41,161 nucleotides of DNA from NCBI GenBank assembly GCA_049585815.1, contig JBAVAR010000060.1, positions 1-41,161 of the forward strand, written 5' to 3'. The DNA comes from DATLSM01 sp049585815 (lineage in GTDB: Bacteria; Actinomycetota; Thermoleophilia; Solirubrobacterales; 70-9). The notes under the pieces are model-generated. The model saw nothing but the letters and a program-made list of their open reading frames with translations. It made no database searches and had not been told where the DNA came from. Shown in pieces: positions 31,963 through 39,939 of the stretch (position 1 is the stretch's first letter; each line of letters starts with the position of its first letter). The translations under genes were made by a program, and so were the position numbers.

Positions 31963-32733
31963 ATGACCCCGGGCAAGCCCAATTCACGCCAATGGACCGT
32001 GCGCTATGGGTTGATCGCCTATGGCGCCTCTTGGATTTTCGTGGCTGTCGCTTCCCTGGGGACCACTGTGCTGTTCGGGGTTCACCTTGGGGCCGCGGGC
32101 GCCCTCTGGTTCGATCTGGCCTGGATCGCATCGTTGATTCCCCTGCGTCGCGCGGGACAGCTGCGCGCGGTCGACCTTGGCCTGCGAACAACGCCGGCGG
32201 CACGCGCATTTGCGCTCACAATGCTCGTGTTCCTCGTTTTGACTCTCCTCGACGCGATCTGGCAGATGGGTCTCGGGGTCGCGCCCGCCATTAACCCATT
32301 CGCCGGAATCGCGGCGAAAAGCGCGGCATTGATCGTGCTCACGGGCGTTGCCGCAGTCCTCACTCCTGTGGTTGAGGAAGTTTTCTTTCGCGGTCTGCTT
32401 TACCGCAGCTTTCGCAATCGCTTCTCGGTACTGTGGTCGAGCCTGGCAAACGGCGTGATGTTCGCACTCGTCCACGGCGAGTACGCGCTCGCCATACTTC
32501 CCGAGCTAGCGGCGGCAGGAGTGCTCTTGTGTCTGCTCTACGAGTACACGGGGTCTCTGTGGCCAGGAATCACGCTCAGTCTCTTTCTAGATGTGGGCGG
32601 CTTCGAGCAGGCATTGACAGGGCACGTCGGAATCGTCTACTTGGGTGTAGTGGTGCTCGTGTTCATACTGATGGCGCGAGGCCTGCGCGGGAGTAGTGGA
32701 GGAGGGTTCCCCCCACCGGCGCTAAGCGGGTGA
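31963..32733 (+). CDS. CPBP-family intramembrane metalloprotease (CAAX-like)
   Basis: A 256-residue membrane protein with six to eight hydrophobic segments and the family signature EEVFFRG at 138-144 (glutamates and R143), followed by H171 in FALVHGEY and a later LFLDVGG aspartate. These are the glutamate, histidine and acidic residues expected for the Rce1/CPBP active site within the membrane. In bacteria such proteins are linked to peptide maturation, immunity or envelope regulation, but no bacteriocin gene is adjacent. The start is ATG 31963. It ends 80 bp before the convergent glycyl-tRNA synthetase, with a perfect hairpin between them. Confidence 0.85.
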   Translation: MTPGKPNSRQWTVRYGLIAYGASWIFVAVASLGTTVLFGVHLGAAGALWFDLAWIASLIPLRRAGQLRAVDLGLRTTPAARAFALTMLVFLVLTLLDAIWQMGLGVAPAINPFAGIAAKSAALIVLTGVAAVLTPVVEEVFFRGLLYRSFRNRFSVLWSSLANGVMFALVHGEYALAILPELAAAGVLLCLLYEYTGSLWPGITLSLFLDVGGFEQALTGHVGIVYLGVVVLVFILMARGLRGSSGGGFPPPALSG

Positions 32734-32760
32734 CCCTGCGCCCACGGGGAAGAGTTGACC

Positions 32761-32790
32761 AGACCACGCTTGGCCAGGCCAGCGTGGTCT
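32761..32790. terminator. perfect 10-bp hairpin between convergent genes
   Basis: AGACCACGCT and AGCGTGGTCT are exact complements around a 10-nt loop that itself contains GGCC twice. It is placed between the CPBP gene (+) and glyQS (-), so probably a bidirectional terminator, without a T run. Confidence 0.65.
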
Positions 32791-32813
32791 CATCAGTTAA
32801 TCGGGCTGCGCCG

Positions 32814-34184
32814 TTAATCAGCCAACTTCGGGCTATGCCACGGTTGGTCGAGGAGAGCAACGAGGTCATCGACCAAGCCCTCGATCGGGACCCGAGACTG
32901 CTTGAGGGTGTCGCGGTCTCGAAGGGTCACAGTGTCATCGGCCATTGTTTGATGATCGACCGTCACCCCCCAAGGGGTGCCGATCTCGTCCTGGCGGCGG
33001 TAGCGCTTGCCGATTGAACCACCCTCGTCGAACTCAGCGGGAAGCCTGCGCCGCAGCTCTTGGAAGACTTCGCGAGCCTTCTCCGGCATCCCCTCCTTGG
33101 AAAGCAGTGGAAGGACGGCGACCTTGACGGGGGCCAGGCGTGGATGGAGACGAAGGACCGTTCGCTCTCGACCCTCCACCTCCTCGAGGTCGTAGGCGTC
33201 GACCAGAAAGGCGAGTGTGGCGCGGTCGGCGCCCGCGGCAGGCTCGACCACGTGCGGGACGTAGCGCTCTTTGGCCCCCTGGTCGAAGTACTCGAGCTTC
33301 TCGCCGCTGAATTTGGCGTGCTGAGTTAGGTCGAAGTCTCCGCGTTTGGCGATCCCCTCAAGCTCTGACCAGCCGATCGGGAAGAGGTACTCGATGTCGC
33401 TGGTGCCGGAGGAGTAGTGGGAGAGCTCGTCGGAGTCGTGGATGCGGACGCGTAGAAAGTCAGGGCGGATTCCGAGCTCGGTGTACCAGCGCTCGCGTTC
33501 CTCGATCCAGGTTCGATACCAGCGCTCCTCCTCGGCCGGTGGGACAAAGAACTCCATCTCCATCTGCTCGAACTCGCGGGTGCGAAAGATGAAGTTGCCG
33601 GGCGTGATCTCGTTGCGGAAGGACTTGCCGATCTGGGCGATGCCAAACGGCGGCTTCATCCGCGCAAACTGGAGCACGTTCTTGAAGTTGATGAAGATGC
33701 CCTGGGCCGTCTCGGGGCGAAGGTAGACCTCCGAGCCCTCGCCGGCCACGGGTCCGACGTGGGTCTCGAACATCAGGTTGAACTGGCGCGGTTCGGTCAG
33801 GTCGCAGTCCGGACCCTCGCCGGGCTTCATCGAGGGCTTCTGCCCGCAGCGCCCGTCCTCGAGCTTGTCGGCCCGAAAGCGAAGCTTGCAGGTGCGGCAG
33901 TCGACCAAGGGGTCGGTGAAGCCCTCCAGGTGGCCCGAGGCCTCCCAGACACGGGGGTGCTGGAGGATCGCGGAGTCCAATGCGACGATGTCGTCGCGGT
34001 CCTGCAGCATGGCGCGCCACCACTCGCCCTTGACGTTGTTCTTGAGCAGGACCCCGTAGTGGCCGAAATCGTAGGTCGATCCCAGACCGCCGTAGATCTC
34101 CGAGGAGGGGAAGACGAAGCCGCGGCGCTTACAGAGCGCGACGATCTCCTCCATCGAGACCTCATGGGCGGTTCCCTCGCTCAT
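32814..34184 (-). CDS. glyQS: glycyl-tRNA synthetase, dimeric type
   Basis: It charges tRNA-Gly with glycine in the cytosol. The 456-residue class II enzyme of the alpha2 type shows motif 1 region YGGLGSTYDFGHYG, a zinc site in the insertion (C96, C99, C113, C127), motif 2 in FRNEITPGNFIFRTREFEQMEMEF (189-212) and motif 3 around EPAAGADRATLAFL, then the anticodon-binding domain. It starts at ATG 34184 with a TACGGT box 6 nt upstream and no ribosome binding site, so it is probably leaderless. It is divergent from fmdB across a 40-bp gap. An internal ATG at codon 11 is a less likely start. Confidence 0.96.
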   Translation of the reverse strand: MSEGTAHEVSMEEIVALCKRRGFVFPSSEIYGGLGSTYDFGHYGVLLKNNVKGEWWRAMLQDRDDIVALDSAILQHPRVWEASGHLEGFTDPLVDCRTCKLRFRADKLEDGRCGQKPSMKPGEGPDCDLTEPRQFNLMFETHVGPVAGEGSEVYLRPETAQGIFINFKNVLQFARMKPPFGIAQIGKSFRNEITPGNFIFRTREFEQMEMEFFVPPAEEERWYRTWIEERERWYTELGIRPDFLRVRIHDSDELSHYSSGTSDIEYLFPIGWSELEGIAKRGDFDLTQHAKFSGEKLEYFDQGAKERYVPHVVEPAAGADRATLAFLVDAYDLEEVEGRERTVLRLHPRLAPVKVAVLPLLSKEGMPEKAREVFQELRRRLPAEFDEGGSIGKRYRRQDEIGTPWGVTVDHQTMADDTVTLRDRDTLKQSRVPIEGLVDDLVALLDQPWHSPKLAD

Positions 34185-34190
34185 CCCGGA

Positions 34191-34196
34191 ACCGTA
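34191..34196 (-). promoter_or_regulatory. -10 box of glyQS (leaderless)
   Basis: TACGGT on the minus strand ends 6 nt before the glyQS ATG. Confidence 0.4.
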
Positions 34197-34209
34197 TAGG
34201 TCGCCTTGC

Positions 34210-34215
34210 GATAAT
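34210..34215 (+). promoter_or_regulatory. -10 box of fmdB (leaderless)
   Basis: GATAAT, preceded by TGC (extended -10-like), ends 9 nt before the fmdB ATG; no ribosome binding site is present. Confidence 0.45.
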
Positions 34216-34224
34216 CCCCGGCCG

Positions 34225-34542
34225 ATGCCGATCTATGAGTACAAGTGCGAGAACGGACACGTCTTCGATGTGATCCAGAAGATGAGCGACGAGCCGCTGA
34301 GCGAGTGCCAGGAGTGCGGCGCTCCGGCCGAGCGTGTCCTTCACCCCGTCGCCGTCCATTTCAAGGGATCTGGCTTCTACAACACCGACTACGGCAAAAA
34401 GAAGGGCGCCAACAGCGGATCCCCTGGCTCTGAGGGCGCGGGCGAGTCGAAGGGATCGGGGTCAAGCTCCTCGGAGGCGAGCAAGTCATCTGACTCAAAA
34501 CCCAGCGAGTCAAAGCCCGCCGCCTCGGCCGCGGGCGACTGA
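34225..34542 (+). CDS. FmdB-type zinc-ribbon protein
   Basis: A 105-residue protein starting MPIYEYKCENGH, the standard FmdB/CxxC zinc-ribbon opening. C8 and the pair in ECQECG complete the metal site. HFKGSGFYNTDYG, also typical, follows. The C-terminal 45 residues are a low-complexity Gly/Ser/Lys/Glu tail, common in actinobacterial members. The family is tied to FmdB regulatory proteins, but the molecular role is unsettled. It is divergent from glyQS and its stop is embedded in a GCGACT-G-AGTCGC palindrome. Confidence 0.93.
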   Translation: MPIYEYKCENGHVFDVIQKMSDEPLSECQECGAPAERVLHPVAVHFKGSGFYNTDYGKKKGANSGSPGSEGAGESKGSGSSSSEASKSSDSKPSESKPAASAAGD

Positions 34543-34565
34543 GTCGCGGCTCCCCGGCGGGCCGC
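34535..34565. terminator. palindrome plus hairpin between convergent fmdB and LCP gene
   Basis: GCGACT-G-AGTCGC (34535-34547) spans the fmdB stop codon. GCGGC/GCCGC (34546-34565, 10-nt loop) ends directly before the convergent stop. There is no T run. Confidence 0.4.
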
Positions 34566-35816
34566 CTACCCGTTGAGGAAGCGCCTCACCGCCCTGCGCC
34601 GCACCGAGCGCGGGACTTCGACGCTGCCCCCGGGACCGTTCAAATTGCAGCCCGAGTTGGCGCCGGCGCAGAGGACCTGCGCTGTGGAGTTGCCGCCGAT
34701 CGCCGCAGCCAGAACCAGCTGGGGCATCGTGAAGAAGCCCATGTCGCTGATGAAGGCTTTCGGTGCGTCCCAGCCGATGATCGGTCCCATGATGAAGTTG
34801 TAGGGAAGCCGAAGCGGGTCTGTGAGCCGTTCCTTGATGGCGCTGATCACCGCCTGCTGGGCTTTCTCCCGGTCGAAGTCGTTGTAGCCGAGGCTGTAGG
34901 CGCTCTTGCCGGGGCCCGGGCATTCGCTTGGCTCGCGCACCCGCGAGTAGGCCAGCGCCTGCTGTCCGTCCAGCGTGTTCTCCCCCGCGTTCAGCCGCAG
35001 CGTCAGCCCTCCCTGTCCATGGCCGGCGCCGCCTGAGATTTGGGCGCAGAGCTTGTGCGGGACGTTGACTTCGACCCCCCCGATCGCGTCGATCAGCTTT
35101 TCGAAGCCGGTGAAGTCGACGATCGCGAGATGGTCGATCTTGATGCCGAGGAACTTTTCGACGGTCCTGACGGTCAGCGCCGCACCGCCGAAGGCGTAGG
35201 CCGCGTTGATTTTCTGCGCTTCAACGCCGGGGATTTCAGCGAAGCTGTCGCGCGGGATCGAGAGTTTGCGGAACGCTCCGCCACCGGCCCGGATCAGCAT
35301 CAGGGTGTCGGAGCGAAACTGGCCCACTTCGCAACTTCCATGCGGGGCATCGCCCTGGGCCTGCTGTTCAAAGCACTTCTGGGATGGGGCAACTGGCGCG
35401 CCCGTTGCGCCGGGTTCCTTGGAGCCCGTCGGCCGGGCATCGGTGCCGATAACCAGGATCGTCTGGGCGCTGGGGAGGAGGAAGGGGTTGCCGTGCAAGG
35501 CGTCCTTGGCTTCGCCTGAAAGCTTGGATGATTGGATCTGGGCGGAGACGGCGAAGGCGAGGAAGCTCAACAGAATCCACCCCAACGCCGCCAGCGCCAC
35601 CCATTTGAGAACCCGTCTGGGGGTCCAGCGGCGGCGTGGCTTGCCCCGCCTGCGCCCGGGACCCTCCTCGCCGTCAGGCCGCTTGGAGGATCGCCTCGTT
35701 CGCTCTCTCAGACCGGAGAGGTCGGGGGTCCGCAACCGGGACAGGAGGCTCCTGCGGGACCGGTAGACCTTGTAATCGGGCGGCCCCGGGGGCTGCTGCT
35801 CACCATTGTTGGGCAT
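34566..35816 (-). CDS. LytR-CpsA-Psr (LCP) family cell-wall ligase
   Basis: LCP enzymes move glycopolymers from undecaprenyl carriers onto peptidoglycan outside the membrane. The 416-residue protein has a basic, proline-rich cytoplasmic lead (1-72), one membrane helix (about 73-92, VALAALGWILLSFLAFAV) and an extracellular LCP domain. Family motifs visible are ILVIGTDARP, FRSDTLMLI, LSIPRDSFAEIPG, KINAAYAFGG and QALAYSRVREPSE. Extra cysteines suggest disulfides. GGAG lies near the ATG at 35816. It is divergent from the glucokinase gene across about 65 bp. Which glycopolymer it attaches is not evident. Confidence 0.93.
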   Translation of the reverse strand: MPNNGEQQPPGPPDYKVYRSRRSLLSRLRTPDLSGLRERTRRSSKRPDGEEGPGRRRGKPRRRWTPRRVLKWVALAALGWILLSFLAFAVSAQIQSSKLSGEAKDALHGNPFLLPSAQTILVIGTDARPTGSKEPGATGAPVAPSQKCFEQQAQGDAPHGSCEVGQFRSDTLMLIRAGGGAFRKLSIPRDSFAEIPGVEAQKINAAYAFGGAALTVRTVEKFLGIKIDHLAIVDFTGFEKLIDAIGGVEVNVPHKLCAQISGGAGHGQGGLTLRLNAGENTLDGQQALAYSRVREPSECPGPGKSAYSLGYNDFDREKAQQAVISAIKERLTDPLRLPYNFIMGPIIGWDAPKAFISDMGFFTMPQLVLAAAIGGNSTAQVLCAGANSGCNLNGPGGSVEVPRSVRRRAVRRFLNG

Positions 35817-35880
35817 GAAAGACTCCGGGAATCATGCCTACGCTCCCGGTCGCCTGCCTGCAGCCTTTCCCGAGTTACTC

Positions 35881-36843
35881 GTGAAAGCAGGGGAAACGAT
35901 CGGGGTTGACCTGGGGGGCACGAAGATGCTGATCGGCGTACTCGACGCCGACTCAGAGGTGCTCTGGGAGAGCCGCGAGGCCTCGACCGGACAAAGCGAG
36001 GAGGAGTTGCTGGAGCTGCTGGTGCGGGAGGTCAAGGCGGCGCGCCAAGCCCGACCCGAGGTCGGTGCCGTCGGTCTCGGCATCCCCGCCACGATCGACC
36101 GCAGTCGCGGCGTCGCGATCTCCGCGGTCAACCTGCCGATGCGTGAGATGCCGATCCGCGACCTGGTCTGCGAGCGCGCCGGCCTGCCTGTCTTCGTCGA
36201 CAACGACGCCAACGTCGCCGCCCTCGCCGAGCACCTCAACGGGGCGGCGCGGGGGATGCGAAACGTGGTGATGATCACCGTCGGGACCGGAATCGGCGGA
36301 GGGCTGATCCTCAACGGGGAGCTCTACCGCGGTTCGACCGGAGCCGCAGCGGAGCTGGGCCACATGGTGATCCAGATCGACGGGCCCCATTGTCAGGGCA
36401 ACTGCCCCGGCAACGGCTGCGTCGAGACGCTCGCCTCCGGCTCGGCGCTGGGCCGGGAGGCCCATGCCGCAGCGATCAGCCGGCCCGATTCGACCCTGGG
36501 GAGGGTGCTTGCCGATGGCAGGCCCCTCGACGGTAAGGCCGTCACCGAGCTGGCCCTCGCCGGCGAGAAGGATGCGATCGCCGTCTTTGAGGTGATCGGT
36601 CGCCGCCTCGGCGTGGCCCTCGCCAGCTTGGCCAACATCTTCGATCCTGACGCGATCGTCGTCGGCGGCGGCGTGATCGCAGCGGGCGAGCTGCTGCTGG
36701 AACCTGCTCGGCGTGAGCTGCGCGCCCGGGCGCTGGCGCCGATGAACCGGGTTCCCGTAATCGAGGCCCAGCTCGGTCCCGACGCCGGCATGGTCGGCGC
36801 CGCGGCAATGGCGAGGCTTGAGCTGGAGGGGGAGGGCGGCTGA
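35881..36843 (+). CDS. ROK-family glucokinase
   Basis: It phosphorylates glucose to glucose 6-phosphate, feeding the isomerase and pentose phosphate genes. The 320 residues from GTG 35881 begin GETIGVDLGGTK (ATP motif at 10-15), with catalytic D109 in DNDAN, TVGTGIGGG, and a zinc site formed by H161, C171, C175 and C180. The knuckle reads CQGNCPGNGC, the spaced version found in actinobacterial glucokinases, not CxCGxxGC. The frame is open 25 codons further, into the divergent LCP gene start, but those residues are not ROK-like. It overlaps rsmI by TGATG and leads the coupled rsmI-metG-tatD-rsmA series. Confidence 0.9.
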   Translation: MKAGETIGVDLGGTKMLIGVLDADSEVLWESREASTGQSEEELLELLVREVKAARQARPEVGAVGLGIPATIDRSRGVAISAVNLPMREMPIRDLVCERAGLPVFVDNDANVAALAEHLNGAARGMRNVVMITVGTGIGGGLILNGELYRGSTGAAAELGHMVIQIDGPHCQGNCPGNGCVETLASGSALGREAHAAAISRPDSTLGRVLADGRPLDGKAVTELALAGEKDAIAVFEVIGRRLGVALASLANIFDPDAIVVGGGVIAAGELLLEPARRELRARALAPMNRVPVIEAQLGPDAGMVGAAAMARLELEGEGG

Positions 36844-37670
36844 TGCCGGGGGCGCTGATCGTCTGCCCCACCCCGATCGGCAATCTCGACGATGTGACCC
36901 CCAGGGTCCGCGACGCTCTGGTCGGCGCCGATTACATCGCCTGCGAGGACACCCGCCGTACGGGCAACCTGCTCGAGAGGCTCGGCATCAGACCCGCGCC
37001 TCGACTCATTTCCAATCACGAGGGCAACGAAGCGGCCCGGGCGACGGAGCTGGCCCAGCGGATCGAGCGCGGCGACATCATCGCCCTCGTCTCCGACGCC
37101 GGAATGCCCGCCATCTCCGATCCCGGCTACCGGTTGATCCGCCGCTGCATCGAGCGCGACCTCGACGTCACCGTCCTACCGGGCCCCTCGGTGGTACCGG
37201 TGGCGCTGGTCGCCTCCGGGCTGCCCCCGGATCGGTGGCGCTTTGAGGGCTTCCTGCCCAAGCGGGCCGGGGAGATGGAGAGGGTGCTGCGCTCGACCGA
37301 GACCGTGGTCGCCTTCGAGTCACCGCGCCGGGTCGGTGAGTCCCTCGCCGCGCTCGCGACGATCGCGCCGGACCGCCCGGCAGCGGTCTGCCGCGAGCTG
37401 ACCAAGATGCACGAGGAGGTTGCGCGCGGCTCGTTGGGGGAGCTGGCGCGGCGCTTTCGCGGCGAGGTCAGGGGGGAGATCGTGCTGGTTATCGGACCCG
37501 CCTCCTCCGAGGAGCACGGCGAGGACGTCGGCTTCGCCGTCGATGCCCTGCGCCACCTGGTCCAGTCCGGGGCCCGACCGCGCGCCGCCGCCAGCGTCGT
37601 CGCGGCGCTGACCGGCACCCGGGCCAACGATCTCTACAAAGCGCTGACCGGCAGGGAGGCGCGAAGGTGA
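36843..37670 (+). CDS. rsmI: 16S rRNA (cytidine1402-2'-O)-methyltransferase
   Basis: RsmI methylates the ribose of C1402 in 16S rRNA using S-adenosylmethionine. The 275-residue protein shows LIVCPTPIGNLDDVTPR at the start, CEDTRRTGNLL, LISNHEGNE, LVSDAGMPAISDPGY and VTVLPGPSVVPVAL, the tetrapyrrole-methylase-fold motifs of the family. A C-terminal helix (RAAASVVAALTGTRANDLYKAL) is also typical. ATG overlaps the glucokinase stop (TGATG) and its own stop overlaps metG (GTGA), so translation is probably coupled through the operon. Confidence 0.95.
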   Translation: MPGALIVCPTPIGNLDDVTPRVRDALVGADYIACEDTRRTGNLLERLGIRPAPRLISNHEGNEAARATELAQRIERGDIIALVSDAGMPAISDPGYRLIRRCIERDLDVTVLPGPSVVPVALVASGLPPDRWRFEGFLPKRAGEMERVLRSTETVVAFESPRRVGESLAALATIAPDRPAAVCRELTKMHEEVARGSLGELARRFRGEVRGEIVLVIGPASSEEHGEDVGFAVDALRHLVQSGARPRAAASVVAALTGTRANDLYKALTGREARR

Positions 37671-39175
37671 GTTATTTCGTCACAACCCCGATCTACTACG
37701 TCAACGCCGAGCCGCATCTCGGCCATGCCTACTCGACGATGGCCGCGGATGTGCTCGCCCGCCACATGCGCCAGCGCGGGGAGGACGTCTTCTTCCTCAC
37801 CGGCACCGATGAGCACGGCGAGCCGATCGAGAACGCGGCGGAACGTGAGGGCATTCCACCCCAGGAGCTGGCCAACCGCAATGCCGCCAGGTTTGAAGCG
37901 CTGATGCCGACCATCGACGCGACAAACGATTTCTTCATCCGCACCTCTGATCCCCGCCACGCGGAGAAGGTCGCCGAGATCATGCAACGGGTATTCGACA
38001 ACGGTTGGGTGCGGAAGGGGGTTTATGAGGGTTGGTATTGCCCCCGCTGCGCCGACTTCAAAACCGAACGCGAGCTCGGACCCGGACAGACCTGCCCGAT
38101 CCACGAGATTCCCCTGGAGCGGGAGCGCGAGGAGAACTGGTTCTTCCGCCTCTCCGCCTTTCAGGCCCAGCTCGAAGGGCTCTACGATGAGCGCCCGGAT
38201 TTCGTCGTTCCCGAGTTCCGCCGCAACGAGGCGATCTCCTTCGTCAGGCAGGGTCTTGAGGACGTCTCGCTCTCGCGGCCGAAACTGAAGTGGGGGATGG
38301 CGCTGCCATGGGACCCCGATCAGCGCATGTACGTGTGGTTTGACGCGCTGCTCAATTACGTAACGGCGCTGACCTTCGCCCGCGAGGGAGAGGACCTGAC
38401 CAGCCGCTTCTGGCCGGCCGACATGCAGCTGATGGCAAAGGACATCCTCAAGTTCCACGCGGTGATCTGGCCGGCCCTGCTCTGGGCTGCGGACCTCGAG
38501 CCCCCCCGCCGGATGGCGATCCACGGTTACCTGCTGATGGGCGAGAAGAAGATGTCGAAGTCGCTTGGCAACGTGCTCGATCCGTTCGAGGCGATAGACC
38601 GCTTCGGTGCCGATGCGCTGCGCTTCTACTGTTTCCGCGAGGTCAGCTTCGGACAGGACGGCTCGATCTCAACCGCCGGTTTTGAGGCGCGATATGAGAC
38701 GGAGCTGGCGAATGACTATGGCAACCTGGCAGGGCGGGTCACCGCGATGGTCGATCGCTACCGCGCCGGCACCGTTCCGGTGGCGATGGTCGATGCGGTG
38801 CTTGCCGAGGATTTCGACGGTGCCCTGGAGCGTTTCGCCACCCTCCTGGACCGGGCCGAGTTGAGTCAGGCGCTGGAGGAGGCCTGGAAGCTGGTGCGCC
38901 GCCTCAACCGCTTTGTCGAGGAGTCAAAGCCGTGGCAGTTGGCCCGTGATGAGGCCGACCCCGAGCGCCTTGACGAGGTCCTCTACAGCCTGGCCGAGGG
39001 CCTGCGGGTCACGACCCTGCTGCTCGCCCCCTACCTGCCGCGCACGGCGGAGCGGGTTCTTGGCGCGCTCGGAGAAGAATCACGAGCGCTGGCCGAGTTC
39101 GGCTCCCGGCCCGGTGGGCAGAGCATCGAGCGCATCGCGCCGCTGTTCCCAAAGATCGAGCAGCCGCCACGATGA
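37667..39175 (+). CDS. metG: methionyl-tRNA synthetase
   Basis: It charges initiator and elongator tRNA-Met. The 502-residue class I enzyme has the HIGH motif as HLGH at 17-20, a zinc knob with C125-x2-C128 and C143-x2-H146, and KMSKS at 295-299. It ends after the anticodon-binding helical domain and lacks the C-terminal EMAP/tRNA-binding dimerisation domain of the E. coli enzyme. GTG 37667 overlaps the rsmI stop, and its stop overlaps tatD (ATGA). The metG-tatD-rsmA order is a well-known conserved neighbourhood. Confidence 0.96.
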   Translation: MSYFVTTPIYYVNAEPHLGHAYSTMAADVLARHMRQRGEDVFFLTGTDEHGEPIENAAEREGIPPQELANRNAARFEALMPTIDATNDFFIRTSDPRHAEKVAEIMQRVFDNGWVRKGVYEGWYCPRCADFKTERELGPGQTCPIHEIPLEREREENWFFRLSAFQAQLEGLYDERPDFVVPEFRRNEAISFVRQGLEDVSLSRPKLKWGMALPWDPDQRMYVWFDALLNYVTALTFAREGEDLTSRFWPADMQLMAKDILKFHAVIWPALLWAADLEPPRRMAIHGYLLMGEKKMSKSLGNVLDPFEAIDRFGADALRFYCFREVSFGQDGSISTAGFEARYETELANDYGNLAGRVTAMVDRYRAGTVPVAMVDAVLAEDFDGALERFATLLDRAELSQALEEAWKLVRRLNRFVEESKPWQLARDEADPERLDEVLYSLAEGLRVTTLLLAPYLPRTAERVLGALGEESRALAEFGSRPGGQSIERIAPLFPKIEQPPR

Positions 39176-39939
39176 TCGACTCCCACACCCACCTGTTCCT
39201 CTGCGAGCGCCCCGAGCCCGAGGTCCTCGCCGCGGCGAGTGAGGCCGGGGTGGACCGACTGCTCAACGTCGGCCTGGGTGGCGATTCCAACCTTGAGGCG
39301 ATCGCCGGGGCCGAGCGCAACGAGGGGGTGTTCGCGGCGGTGGGTCACCATCCGACCGAGGCGCAGGGCTTTGACGAGGAGGCTGGGGCGGAGATCGCGC
39401 GGCTCGCAGAGCACCTGAAGGTGGTCGCGATCGGCGAGACCGGGCTCGACTACTACCGCGCCTCGGCGAGCCCCGCGGATCAGCGCCGTGCCTTTGCGGC
39501 TCAGGTTGCGATCGCTCGCGACCTCGATCTGCCGATCATCATCCACGCCCGCGACCGCGAGGGTGCCAGTGATGCGATCGAGGAGGTTTTCGCCACGCTC
39601 GATGCGCGGGCGCCAGGGCACCCGGTGATCCTGCACTGCTTCTCCGCACCGCAGATGGCGGACGCCGCGGCCGAGCGTGGCTGGCGCTGCTCCTTTGCGG
39701 GCAATGTCACCTATCCCAGCTCCGAGAAGCTGCGGGCCGCCGCCGCCCGTCTCCCCGCCGAGCTGGTCCTGGTCGAGACCGACGCGCCCTACCTGACCCC
39801 GCAGGAGATGCGGGGCCAGCGCAACGAGCCCGCCAACGTCCTGGCGACGGCCCGGGTAGTGGCCGAGGCTCGCGGCCTCCCCGATGGGGAGCTGGAGGCG
39901 ATGGTCGAGGAGAATGCGAGGGCCGTTTTCGGGTGGTGA
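39172..39939 (+). CDS. tatD: TatD-family metal-dependent hydrolase (DNase)
   Basis: A 255-residue TIM-barrel hydrolase linked to DNA repair and 3'-5' exonuclease activity. The metal ligands of the family are seen: H5 and H7 in DSHTHL, E89 in GETGLDY, a histidine in IIHARD, one in ILHCFS, and the aspartate in ETDAPYL. ATG 39172 sits in the metG stop (ATGA). Its end overlaps the rsmA start by 7 nt. Despite the name there is no link to Tat export. Confidence 0.94.
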   Translation: MIDSHTHLFLCERPEPEVLAAASEAGVDRLLNVGLGGDSNLEAIAGAERNEGVFAAVGHHPTEAQGFDEEAGAEIARLAEHLKVVAIGETGLDYYRASASPADQRRAFAAQVAIARDLDLPIIIHARDREGASDAIEEVFATLDARAPGHPVILHCFSAPQMADAAAERGWRCSFAGNVTYPSSEKLRAAAARLPAELVLVETDAPYLTPQEMRGQRNEPANVLATARVVAEARGLPDGELEAMVEENARAVFGW

